From an uncultured Blautia sp. (GTDB lineage: Bacteria; Bacillota; Clostridia; Lachnospirales; Lachnospiraceae), in contig CABSEJ010000008.1 in the NCBI GenBank assembly GCA_902476765.1, forward strand, positions 1 to 44,088: a DNA stretch of 44,088 nucleotides, in the 5' to 3' direction. The translations under genes and the position numbers were made by a program. The notes beneath the pieces were generated by a model, which saw nothing but the letters and a program-made list of their open reading frames with translations, was not told where the DNA came from and did not search any database. This document shows positions 23,633-30,467 of the stretch, one piece after another. Within the stretch, counting starts at the first letter, position 1. Every line of letters begins with the position of its first letter.

Positions 23633-23772
23633 TTACTGTTCACTCGTATCTCGTAAACAGTAACATTCGCAGGCCCATTTAAAGTTTTGCTTCCCAAAAG
23701 GAGCCTGCTCACACCTGAATCATGTTCTTACGCAGCCCGGCAGCAAGTGTCGGGCTGCTGTGTGAACAGTAA
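23633..23772. mobile_element. MITE-like element: 11-bp inverted ends, 10-11-bp target duplication
   Basis: The ends TTACTGTTCAC (23633-23643) and GTGAACAGTAA (23762-23772) are exact inverted repeats. They are flanked on both sides by CCCCTTTTCA(T) at 23623-23633 and 23773-23783, a direct repeat of 10-11 bases expected from insertion. Inside, a second copy AACAGTAA (23656-23663) can pair with the left end, and CAGCCCG/CGGGCTG (23733-23739 with 23751-23757) forms a strong hairpin. No ORF is present. It should be moved in trans by a transposase whose family makes 10-12-bp duplications, as IS4-type elements do. Confidence 0.72.
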
Positions 23773-23783
23773 CCCCTTTTCAT

Positions 23784-24032
23784 ATCTTCCGTCTGCAAGA
23801 GTTCAAAGGGTTAGAATGGCTGCATTTACCTTTCTGCCCCATTGCGTTCGATCTGCATATATCCAATACACATCAGTTGAATGCCTTGCAAAAATGCAAA
23901 TGTTTCCGGTTTTCTACCTATCTTCTATCTTTTATCGAATATCTTTTATCTACCATCTTTCCAGCTCTATGTTATAATATTTTTAATTTATTTAGATAGT
24001 ACAGGGAAACGTAAAAAACGGAGGAATCCTAT
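23784..24032. other. Gap right of the MITE-like element
   Basis: No gene or folded RNA seen. It ends with the promoter at 23970-23978 and the GGAGG site of the small gene at 24033. The segment 23920-23965 has repeated ATCTTNTATC-type pieces (pyrimidine-rich) without clear meaning. Confidence 0.4.
23970..23978 (+). promoter_or_regulatory. Extended -10 promoter of the PH-like gene
   Basis: TGTTATAAT, an extended -10 element (TGnTATAAT) about 55 bases upstream of the ATG at 24033. No good -35 box is present, as is usual for extended -10 promoters. Confidence 0.6.
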
Positions 24033-24458
24033 ATGAACACAAATCAAAGTTTTATCGCCGCCCAGCCGGAAGAAGAGAACAGATATGGCCTATCCCTTTC
24101 TGAAAATGAAAAAATACTTTTTCAGGCTAAAATGGACATGTACGGAGATGAGCAGGATAAGCTTCTGGGTCTGCCTACCAAAAGCCGAGACCTTGTATTC
24201 GTTCTAACCAGTCAAAACATGATTATCAAAAACGGAGAAATTTATTGGATAGTAAATATAGAAAAAGATATTGCTTCCTTCCAGAAAGTTAAAGGCAGGC
24301 TCTTTTCAAAAGGTTATTTTTCCGTAGAATTAACGGACTGGGCTTACTACGGCAGTAATCCTGACAAGCCGGAGGCCAGGCTGCGGGGGCTCCATTTGTA
24401 TTTCAAGAATCGGGAGATTGCAAGGCTGGAAGCGATGATAGAGAATGTATTTCAGTGA
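24033..24458 (+). CDS. Small cytoplasmic protein of unknown function, PH/GRAM-like
   Basis: A 141-aa soluble protein starting MNTNQSFIAAQPEEENRYGL. The middle (DLVFVLTSQNMIIKNGEIYW, then IVNIEKDIASFQKVKG) alternates hydrophobic strands and turns like bacterial PH/GRAM-type domains, ending in a helix (EIARLEAMIENVFQ). I do not recognise the family with certainty. GGAGGAAT precedes the ATG. It stands alone, between the MITE-like element and the toxin-antitoxin locus. Confidence 0.7.
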   Translation: MNTNQSFIAAQPEEENRYGLSLSENEKILFQAKMDMYGDEQDKLLGLPTKSRDLVFVLTSQNMIIKNGEIYWIVNIEKDIASFQKVKGRLFSKGYFSVELTDWAYYGSNPDKPEARLRGLHLYFKNREIARLEAMIENVFQ

Positions 24459-24552
24459 AAAAACACTGAAAATGCTGAAATATTATAATACCCATTTAAC
24501 AAAGCATAATCTGGGGAAACATAAAGGATAAAATGTAAAGATGAGTAAAAGT

Positions 24553-24581
24553 TTGCGTTCCACTATCAGATATGCTATATT
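24553..24581 (+). promoter_or_regulatory. Promoter of the antisense antitoxin RNA
   Basis: TTGCGT (24553-24558) and TATATT (24576-24581) with a 17-nt spacer, plus TGC directly before the -10 box (extended -10). Expected transcription start near 24588. Confidence 0.7.
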
Positions 24582-24587
24582 GATTAT

Positions 24588-24675
24588 TGGAAAAGGAGTA
24601 ACCGCCCACAAAGTGGTTAGCCTAAGAGAGAAAATAAGCCTACCCGTCAGCCAAGTACAAGGTAGGCTTATTTAT
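24588..24675 (+). ncRNA. RatA-like antisense RNA of a type I toxin-antitoxin pair
   Basis: A predicted transcript of about 88 nt from the promoter at 24553-24581 to the terminator hairpin at 24633-24672. It contains an ACCGCCCACAAAGTGGTTAG stem-loop at about 24601-24620 and is complementary to the 3' end of the toxin mRNA (24640-24672 within the toxin coding region). This convergent layout is that of the B. subtilis txpA/RatA system. Promoter, hairpin and overlap are seen; antitoxin function is inferred from the family. Confidence 0.7.
24633..24672. terminator. Bidirectional terminator shared by toxin and antisense RNA
   Basis: Perfect 12-bp stem AATAAGCCTACC/GGTAGGCTTATT with a 16-nt loop. 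U-rich tails lie on both strands (UUUAUUUU to the right, UUUUCUCUCUU on the minus strand). The toxin stop codon lies inside the stem. Confidence 0.8.
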
Positions 24676-24768
24676 TTTCGCTTGTTTCTCCCTATCAATA
24701 TAGACAAGCAGCGCAATCGGGGATAAACTGCCTAGAAATAATAGGCTTAATTCTTCATATGTATCCAT
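24640..24768 (-). CDS. Holin-like type I toxin (TxpA/Hol_Tox family)
   Basis: A 42-aa peptide: MDTYEELSLLFLGSLSPIAL, then LVYIDREKQAK, then a polar tail KINKPTLYLADG. A short acidic head, one membrane helix (about residues 7-24) and a charged tail are the hallmarks of TxpA-type toxins, which depolarise the membrane when not silenced. ATG at 24766-24768 was chosen; an in-frame GTG two codons upstream (24772-24774) has better spacing from AAGGGAAG and could be the true start. The last ten codons are read through the terminator stem, an oddity that makes the tail antisense-controlled sequence. Confidence 0.78.
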   Translation of the reverse strand: MDTYEELSLLFLGSLSPIALLVYIDREKQAKINKPTLYLADG

Positions 24769-24774
24769 TTGCAC

Positions 24775-24903
24775 CACTTCCCTTCTCTTTAACTGATTTG
24801 ATAATTAGGGGCGGGAGCGATTGCACTCCCCATTTTCTAAGTATTGCCTTTGCTAGCTTTTCGTTTCTCTCATCCGTTTAGTCTGGAAAATAATCTATTC
24901 GAA
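24775..24903 (-). other. Toxin leader region with GC-rich hairpin
   Basis: Upstream of the toxin on the minus strand, GGGGAGTGCAATCGCTCCC can fold (arms around 24811-24834), a structure like those that hide the ribosome binding site in type I toxin mRNAs. I could not identify the toxin promoter with confidence. Confidence 0.4.
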
Positions 24904-24964
24904 CAATAAAACTCCCTCTTTTTCCTTCCATCATAGCTTTGCTATGCTGTGTGGAAAAAGAGGG
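24904..24964 (-). terminator. Terminator of the DUF6147-like gene
   Basis: CCCTCTTTTTCC (24914-24925) pairs exactly with GGAAAAAGAGGG (24953-24964), with CATAGC/GCTATG as an inner stem. On the minus strand it is followed by AGUUUUAUUGUU. It lies 50 bases after the stop codon of the gene at 25014. Confidence 0.82.
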
Positions 24965-25013
24965 TTTCACTTTAATAATTAAAATGCAAACAGAATGAGT
25001 AATTATGGTTTAT

Positions 25014-25508
25014 CTAAATCCAAAGGCCATCAGTAATCGGCATTTGATATTCGCTTGTACTACCCTTTGTAGCAACACAAGCGGCTTTAATGCGGTAATA
25101 ATAGCCTTTCGATACACTTGGATTATAGCTCTTAGTTAAAAAAGTCTGACTATACGCTGTAGCAGAGTAATTTTTAACCGTAACCCATGTACTCCCCTCT
25201 AGTCTTTGCAAAGTCATTTCCAAAACCAACTTGTCACAAACTACAGAACCCAAAACTGCTCCGTAAACATTAACTGTACCATCGCCATTATTTGATAAAC
25301 TAGCAACACCTCTGTTTAAGATATTACCTCTGGATGGATTATATTGTATCGCTTCTGAAGTATTATCATTCGTTAATACAGAACCATCTACAACTTCCCC
25401 CAATCGAGGTGGCATATCATCTGTTGAACCATATGCTGTAAAACTCATACTCATAATTAGTGCTATAAACAATATCAAACTTACTATTCTTCTCTTTAAA
25501 TTACACAT
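25014..25508 (-). CDS. Secreted protein, DUF6147-like
   Basis: A 164-aa exported protein with a signal peptide (RRIVSLILFIALIMSMSFTA then YGSTDD, probable cleavage after TAYG). The mature part has NRGVASLSNNGDGTVNVYG, LEMTLQRLEGSTWVTVKNYS and SKGYYYRIKAACVATKGSTS, ending in TDGLWI, a pattern I associate with Lachnospiraceae DUF6147 proteins of unknown role. It is probably a single beta-sandwich. It starts 16 bases after the stop of the DUF4367-like gene, so the two probably form an operon. Confidence 0.8.
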   Translation of the reverse strand: MCNLKRRIVSLILFIALIMSMSFTAYGSTDDMPPRLGEVVDGSVLTNDNTSEAIQYNPSRGNILNRGVASLSNNGDGTVNVYGAVLGSVVCDKLVLEMTLQRLEGSTWVTVKNYSATAYSQTFLTKSYNPSVSKGYYYRIKAACVATKGSTSEYQMPITDGLWI

Positions 25509-25524
25509 TTTCTCCTCCGTATAG

Positions 25525-26463
25525 CTAAAACAATATTTTTTCTCCTATATTTCTAATCTCGTCTTCCGTAACTTTTCCCACAAATTCGTAATAAGAATTC
25601 TGGTATTCCCATTGTAAAATGTACGTCGGTTTATCATCACCTTCCTCTAAAACTTTCCACAAATCAGCCTCAATAATCTCCATAAACTGACTTCGTACCT
25701 TTCCTATTTCTTCTCCCGAATCACTTGTTGCAATTCTAGTTGCATTTTTCACATTAGAAAACACTATTAAATAATTAGCGTTTTCTTGGTAAAAATATTG
25801 GATTATAGCTGCTTGCCCATCTTCATCGATAGAATATGTCTCGTATTCCATCCCATCTGGCATATAATACAATTGTGGTAATCTTACTTTCAGAGTTTCC
25901 TCAATTTCCGCTCTGGCTTCATCTTCTGTTGTATCCCTAGCCAACATTTTGTCATTGTCATTATTTAATTTCGTTCCCACATTGCCGCCCATTATTTGGT
26001 CAATCTTCTGCATAATATAAGCCCTATTAGCTTCACTTGTCATAGTAAAGCCAAATATTCCGAAGACCACCGCTGCCGCAACTGCGGACCGTTTTATCAC
26101 CTTCCTTCTGATTGAAGAAAATTTAGTTTTTGAGTTTCTTTTCTCTGCATGATTGTTTTCCATATTCAATTTTTCACTTGTGATTTTCTCACTCTTTTTC
26201 TCAATATCATCTTTATCATCTATCGCATTTTCTAAATGGGCCTCTTGTATAAGGCCCCGCTCTCTGGCCTTTTTCATTAGCCGCTGAAATTTTTCTTCTG
26301 TGGATTCCCACTCATCACGGTCAGGAATATTTTCTATTTCTCTTTCAATAGCTTCCGCTTCCTCAAGGAACTGCTTTTGTTCCAACTGTCCCGTATTTTT
26401 CTCGCCTGTGTCCTGGACAGACTGAAGTTCTGCGTTGATATGCTTTTCTTTTAATTTACTCAT
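25525..26463 (-). CDS. Single-span membrane protein, DUF4367-like (anti-sigma-like)
   Basis: A 312-aa protein. Residues 1-115 are charged and helical, a membrane helix lies at about 128-142 (SAVAAAVVFGIFGFTMTS), and the outer part ends in a DUF4367-like fold (LPQLYYMPDGMEYETYSIDE, YILQWEYQNSYYEFVGKVTE). The overall build, cytoplasmic head, one span and external sensor, matches anti-sigma factors that pair with ECF-type sigma factors. A sigma-factor gene lies 1.2 kb away (27624-28181), but on the other side of the MurG homologue. TAGGAG precedes the ATG. Function is inferred. Confidence 0.75.
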   Translation of the reverse strand: MSKLKEKHINAELQSVQDTGEKNTGQLEQKQFLEEAEAIEREIENIPDRDEWESTEEKFQRLMKKARERGLIQEAHLENAIDDKDDIEKKSEKITSEKLNMENNHAEKRNSKTKFSSIRRKVIKRSAVAAAVVFGIFGFTMTSEANRAYIMQKIDQIMGGNVGTKLNNDNDKMLARDTTEDEARAEIEETLKVRLPQLYYMPDGMEYETYSIDEDGQAAIIQYFYQENANYLIVFSNVKNATRIATSDSGEEIGKVRSQFMEIIEADLWKVLEEGDDKPTYILQWEYQNSYYEFVGKVTEDEIRNIGEKILF

Positions 26464-26480
26464 GAAACTCCTATCTTTCC

Positions 26481-26509
26481 TTGACTTTTCCCGATAAGTG
26501 TATCATATT
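26481..26509 (+). promoter_or_regulatory. Promoter of the MurG-like gene
   Basis: TTGACT (26481-26486) and CATATT (26504-26509) with a 17-nt spacer, 45 bases upstream of the ATG at 26554. The divergent DUF4367-like gene must use sequence overlapping this site on the other strand. Confidence 0.55.
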
Positions 26510-26553
26510 ATCTTATAGTTAGATTTTTGAATTTACCAATCAGGAGGAACACC

Positions 26554-27627
26554 ATGAAACATATCGTTCTTACCGGCGGTGGAACTGCCGGACATGTTAC
26601 CCCGAATATCGCTATGATTCCCCGTCTAAAAGAATTAGGCTATAAAATTTCCTACATCGGCTCCTATGAGGGAATCGAGAAAAAATTGATTGAAGAGCTT
26701 GGGATTTCCTATTATGGAATTGCTTCCGGAAAGCTGAGACGTTACTTTGACGTCAAAAATTTTTCCGACCCCTTCCGTGTAATGAAAGGATTTCTGGAAG
26801 CAAAAAAACTGATGAAGCAGCTAAAACCAGATGTAGTATTTTCCAAAGGCGGTTTTGTTACTGTTCCCGTAGTCATTGCGGCCAGCAGAAAAAAAATACC
26901 TACCTTTATTCACGAGTCCGATATGACTCCCGGGTTAGCAAATAAAATATGTATTCCCTTTGCCAGCAAGGTCTGCTGCAATTTTCCGGAGACTGTCTCA
27001 CAGCTTCCTGCTGATAAGGCCGTCCTTACCGGAACTCCTATCCGTCAGGAACTTCTCTCCGGCAATCGGGAGGCTGCCCTTAAATTTACCGGTTTCTCCG
27101 GCCAAAAACCTGTTATCCTGATAATCGGCGGAAGCTTAGGCGCAGCAGCAGTGAACGATGCTGTCCGGCAAATTCTTCCGGAGCTTTTAAAGGATTTCCA
27201 GGTTATCCACCTGTGCGGTAAAGGTAAACTGGATGAAAAACTGGAAGGTACGAAAGGCTATGTCCAGTACGAATATATCAAGAAGGAGCTGGCCGACCTT
27301 TTCTCCTTAGCTGATATCGTAATATCCCGGGCAGGAGCCAATGCCATCTGCGAACTCAGCGCCCTGAAGAAACCTAATCTTCTTATCCCGCTGTCCGCCA
27401 GAGCCAGCCGGGGTGACCAGATTTTAAATGCCCGTTCCTTTGAACGTCTGGGCTACAGCAAGGTACTGGAAGAAGAAAAAATAACCAACGAAAAGCTTTT
27501 AGCTGCTGTTCAGGACTTATATGCCAACAGGGAAGCTTATACTGCAGCTATGTCCTCCAGCACCCACAAAGATTCCATTGAACAGATTGTCCAGCTCTTC
27601 GAAGCTGCTTTGGACAACACAAACTAG
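26554..27627 (+). CDS. murG: MurG homologue, UDP-GlcNAc:lipid I GlcNAc transferase
   Basis: GT28 glycosyltransferase that makes lipid II from lipid I at the inner face of the membrane. The 357-aa protein starts MKHIVLTGGGTAGHVTPNIA with the family's GGTxGH loop. It also has SKGGFVTVPVVIAA, HESDMTPGLANKI, a second glycine-rich turn (ILIIGGSLGAAAVN) and the sugar-nucleotide region VISRAGANAICELSALKKPN. I chose the ATG at 26554 because GGAGGAAC precedes it. The gene is not in a division/cell-wall cluster, as often seen in this family, so it may be the main MurG or a paralogue. Its end overlaps the convergent sigma-factor stop by 4 bases. Confidence 0.9.
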   Translation: MKHIVLTGGGTAGHVTPNIAMIPRLKELGYKISYIGSYEGIEKKLIEELGISYYGIASGKLRRYFDVKNFSDPFRVMKGFLEAKKLMKQLKPDVVFSKGGFVTVPVVIAASRKKIPTFIHESDMTPGLANKICIPFASKVCCNFPETVSQLPADKAVLTGTPIRQELLSGNREAALKFTGFSGQKPVILIIGGSLGAAAVNDAVRQILPELLKDFQVIHLCGKGKLDEKLEGTKGYVQYEYIKKELADLFSLADIVISRAGANAICELSALKKPNLLIPLSARASRGDQILNARSFERLGYSKVLEEEKITNEKLLAAVQDLYANREAYTAAMSSSTHKDSIEQIVQLFEAALDNTN

Positions 27628-28181
27628 ATTCCTTCATATTCTTCTCTGAAATGTTCATTTATCCAAAGTTTGATTCTGTGTCTCTTGGCTCTCAGATTTT
27701 CTACTGAGATGCCAAGAGCTCTGGCTGTCTCGTCAGCATTTTCTCCTCTTATGTGCATTCTCATCACAATTTCATACCAATCCGGATTCTTATTTGCTAA
27801 ATCTTCCAGTAATCTGTCTGCCAACTCTTTTAGCACAATTTTGTGGGCAACTTCATCTTCCATATGGTTTGTCCTTCTGAATCTCATCCATTCTTCTGCA
27901 TTTCCCATATATTCTTCATCCTCATCGCCAGGTGCTGCAGCCGTGATTTCATGGACCTGATATGCTTTCCTGCAGAAATCAATGGCCTTTCTCTTTGCAT
28001 TAACCAGAAGCCACTTGCGGTAATACTCCTCATCCAAAGTATCCGCTTTCTCCAAGAAGCTAAGAAAAACTTCCTGACATACATCTTCTGAAAAGTCAGC
28101 GTCATGCAGTACGCTGAAAATCACTTTGTTTACTAGGCGATAGTATTGATGATAAATTTCACGAAATTTTTCTTCTGTCAT
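27624..28181 (-). CDS. Sigma-70 family (ECF-like) RNA polymerase sigma factor
   Basis: A 185-aa sigma factor. Region 2 reads DADFSEDVCQEVFLSFLEKA and WLLVNAKRKAIDFCRKAY; region 4 has NADETARALGISVENLRAKR, the helix-turn-helix that reads the -35 box. A spacer of about 40 residues separates them. It starts 18 bases after the HIT gene stop, so it is probably co-transcribed with it. The Shine-Dalgarno match before the ATG at 28181 is poor. It may pair with the DUF4367-like protein at 25525-26463. Its target promoters are unknown. Confidence 0.85.
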   Translation of the reverse strand: MTEEKFREIYHQYYRLVNKVIFSVLHDADFSEDVCQEVFLSFLEKADTLDEEYYRKWLLVNAKRKAIDFCRKAYQVHEITAAAPGDEDEEYMGNAEEWMRFRRTNHMEDEVAHKIVLKELADRLLEDLANKNPDWYEIVMRMHIRGENADETARALGISVENLRAKRHRIKLWINEHFREEYEGI

Positions 28182-28199
28182 CTTTTGTATCCATATCTG

Positions 28200-28607
28200 T
28201 TACTCAAAAGAACATTTAGATAATATATCGTTTTTATCCTCGTCTGTCAGGGTTCCCGGGGTCCAGGAAACGCCCACTTTGTCGCCTTCCATTCTTGGAA
28301 TCAGATGCATATGAAAATGAAATACCGTCTGTCCTGCCGCCCTACCGTTATTCTGTACTACATTATAACCGTCACACTTCAGCACATCTTTCATCTTGGT
28401 AATTACCTTTTTAGCCAAGACCATGGCGTGGGCTGCGGTCTCCTCCGGTAAATCAATTAAATCTGCATAATGTTTCTTAGGTAAAATCAGTGCATGTCCC
28501 TTTGCCGCCGGTCCCACGTCTAATATGACTCTGAACTCTTCATCCTCGTAGATGGTTGCAGATGGAATTTCCCCACCTGCAATTTTGCAAAAAATACAGT
28601 CACTCAT
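28200..28607 (-). CDS. HIT-family nucleotide hydrolase/transferase
   Basis: A 135-aa HIT-family protein (Hint-like purine nucleoside phosphoramidase or related). It has the histidine triad HFHMHLIPR (H97, H99, H101) and the start MSDCIFCKIAGGEIPSATIY, with a CxxC that often binds zinc together with a later histidine. It lies upstream of the sigma-factor gene (18-base gap). Family is certain; substrate is not. Confidence 0.94.
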   Translation of the reverse strand: MSDCIFCKIAGGEIPSATIYEDEEFRVILDVGPAAKGHALILPKKHYADLIDLPEETAAHAMVLAKKVITKMKDVLKCDGYNVVQNNGRAAGQTVFHFHMHLIPRMEGDKVGVSWTPGTLTDEDKNDILSKCSFE

Positions 28608-28766
28608 TTCTTTTTTCTCCTTTCCTCATCATTATATATCCGAATCCTTTTCGGAATATATTACTTTTTTTGTGTCGAATTTTGACTATTTTTGTGTTAT
28701 GATTCTATTTGCCATTTAAAAGCAACAGTGCTAAACTAACTAAGAAAAAATTTTAGGAGGAATATT

Positions 28767-29495
28767 ATGGAACCGCAAACCACTACATCATGCTTTGCTG
28801 CCTCAGAAAAAACTTCACCGGACTATCAGCGTCTGTATGAAGAATTGAAAGACCGCCAACAACTTATGCTGTCCCAGATTTCCCACGAAATCCGCAATCC
28901 GGTCACTTTAATCAACAGCTTTCTGCAGCTTTTTCAGACACATCATCCGGATATAACCCGGGATGAATGTTGGATAAAAGCCATGGAAAATATGCATTAC
29001 TTAATCGCTCTTCTGGAAGAGTTTTCTTCCTTTAACAACTGCGCAAAGCTGAATCTGAAAAATGTCAGTTTGGATGCTATATTGAGAGAGACTGTGGATT
29101 CCCTGACGCCTCTGTGCCATTCCATGGGTATTTCTCTTATCTATCGGAAAGAAACTGCCATTCCCCTTATCCAGGCAGACCCTGTGAAAACCCGGCAGGT
29201 TATGCTAAATCTTCTCACCAATGCCAGAGAGGCCATCGGTACGCAGGGACTTATCACCTGTACTCTCAGCTGTGACGGTGAAAATATCTATTTCTGTGTG
29301 AAGGATACCGGCACAGGCATTCCTTCCGGTTATCAGAAAGATATCTTCCAGCCCTTTGTAACTCACAAGCAAGGCGGCACAGGTTTAGGCCTTGCAATCT
29401 GCCAAAGAATCATGCAGGCTCACAAGGGCCAGATTTTCTTCCGCTCTGTTCCTGGACAGGAGACAGAATTTCATGTAGTTTTCCCGATTACTTGA
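28767..29495 (+). CDS. Soluble orphan histidine kinase
   Basis: A 242-aa kinase without membrane helices and with only about 25 residues ahead of the catalytic core. The phosphoacceptor is H40 in QISHEIRNPVTLINSFLQLF; the N box lies in QVMLNLLTNAREAI, then CVKDTGTGIPSGYQKDIFQP (G1/F) and GGTGLGLAICQRIM (G2). No response regulator gene lies next to it. Its small, sensor-less form is like kinases feeding a phosphorelay such as Spo0A, but this is inference. AGGAGGAA precedes the ATG. Confidence 0.9.
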   Translation: MEPQTTTSCFAASEKTSPDYQRLYEELKDRQQLMLSQISHEIRNPVTLINSFLQLFQTHHPDITRDECWIKAMENMHYLIALLEEFSSFNNCAKLNLKNVSLDAILRETVDSLTPLCHSMGISLIYRKETAIPLIQADPVKTRQVMLNLLTNAREAIGTQGLITCTLSCDGENIYFCVKDTGTGIPSGYQKDIFQPFVTHKQGGTGLGLAICQRIMQAHKGQIFFRSVPGQETEFHVVFPIT

Positions 29496-29516
29496 ATTAT
29501 CTGTGCTTTTCAATCT

Positions 29517-30157
29517 TTAGATTTTATATGCCCGTTTATGATAGAGCAATATACCCAGGAGAAATCCGCAGAACAGCCCGCCTATATGGGCGGCATTATC
29601 CACTCCTGTACTGGAAATCCCATGGTAAAGGGAAGAAGAATCTGCCGGGACGTAAAATTTTCCACATGACCTCTATTTCTTAACAGTACATAAAGCAGCC
29701 CTCCGATGGCCGCAAAAACTGCTCCTGAGGCTCCGGCGGAAACAACATATTCTCCCTTATATATTTCCAGAAACAAGGAAAGAATATTGGCTCCCACCCC
29801 ACCCAGAAAGTAAATAAGAAAATATTTTATTTTTCCTACGCTCCGTTCCAGGCAATCACCGATAAAAAAAAGCACCAACATGTTATTTCCCAGGTGCTGA
29901 ATTCCAAAATGCAGAAACATGGAAGTTACCAGCCTGTAATACTCATGGCCAAGATAGATATCCCTTGTTCCCGCCGCTCCCCAGGCCAGCATATGTCCGG
30001 TATTTTCTGAGGAACCTGTGGCCTCTACCGCAAAAAAGACCAATATATTTATCAAAATAATCGCCGTATTCACCGGCACATATTTTCTGGCAGCCAATAT
30101 GCGCCCCAGGTCTCCTCCCTGCTGCGGATTTCTGTTATATTGTCGGTATTCTTCCAT
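29517..30157 (-). pseudogene. Rhomboid protease, frameshifted near the C-terminus
   Basis: Membrane serine protease of the rhomboid family. The main frame (30157 to 29582) holds the N-terminal helices, HLGNNMLVLFFIGDCLERS and the catalytic serine S144 in SAGASGAVFAAIGGLLYVLL. After SRQILL the frame changes and ends in a foreign tail (PFTMGFPVQEWIMPPI). The missing rhomboid end is found in another frame: SLYHGISSTGVDNAAHIGGL, then FCGFLLGILLYHKRAYKI and a stop at 29517-29519, including the catalytic histidine of NAAH. The switch is near 29633-29640. It may be a real inactivating indel or a sequencing error. Confidence 0.85.
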
Positions 30158-30365
30158 AAATTTTGCCTTTTTCTATACTTGTCGCTTCAATATTATATGT
30201 ACAATTATTAGATATATTTTTAATTTTCTAATTTAATTGTATTATAAATCTTTTTGTCTCAGTGTGCAAGACATTGATACGATTTTGATAGAAAAAAATC
30301 CCATTTAATACCTCAGGCAATAAAGGGAGCAGGGAATAAACTTTTCAAGGATTTTATAACATGGA

Positions 30366-30397
30366 TGGCGGACTCGTCGGAGTCCGTTTTCTATTTT
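30366..30397 (+). terminator. Orphan plus-strand terminator
   Basis: GGACTC/GAGTCC with a GTCG loop followed by GUUUUCUAUUUUU. No plus-strand gene precedes it for 870 bases, so it may be left from a lost gene or end a small unseen RNA. Confidence 0.65.
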
Positions 30398-30410
30398 TAG
30401 ACATAAAAGT

Positions 30411-30459
30411 GGAGCTGTTGCTCCAGTAGATTATTAATCTACTTTTGCAACAGCCCCTT
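30411..30459 (-). terminator. Nested palindrome after RhuM
   Basis: GGAGCTGTTGC pairs with GCAACAGCCCC (one mismatch), enclosing GTAGATTATTAATCTAC, itself a palindrome. On the minus strand it is followed by CACUUUUAUG. It lies just after the RhuM stop codon. Confidence 0.65.
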
Positions 30460-30467
30460 TTCTGTCG

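Larger units (their letters stand above)
30158..30467. other. Gap between rhomboid and RhuM genes
   Basis: A 310-base gene-free stretch, AT-rich on the left. It holds two hairpins: a plus-strand terminator at 30366-30397 with no obvious gene before it, and a nested palindrome at 30411-30459 that probably terminates RhuM. The left part may carry the rhomboid promoter, but I could not pick it out. It may mark the edge of the mobile island to its right. Confidence 0.4.

Noticed and set aside
28648..28676. AT-rich inverted repeat (ATATATCCGAA / TTCGGAATATAT) between the HIT and kinase genes
   Set aside because: It may be an operator or a weak hairpin, but one arm has a bulge and no assignable promoter lies beside it, so I did not list it as a feature.
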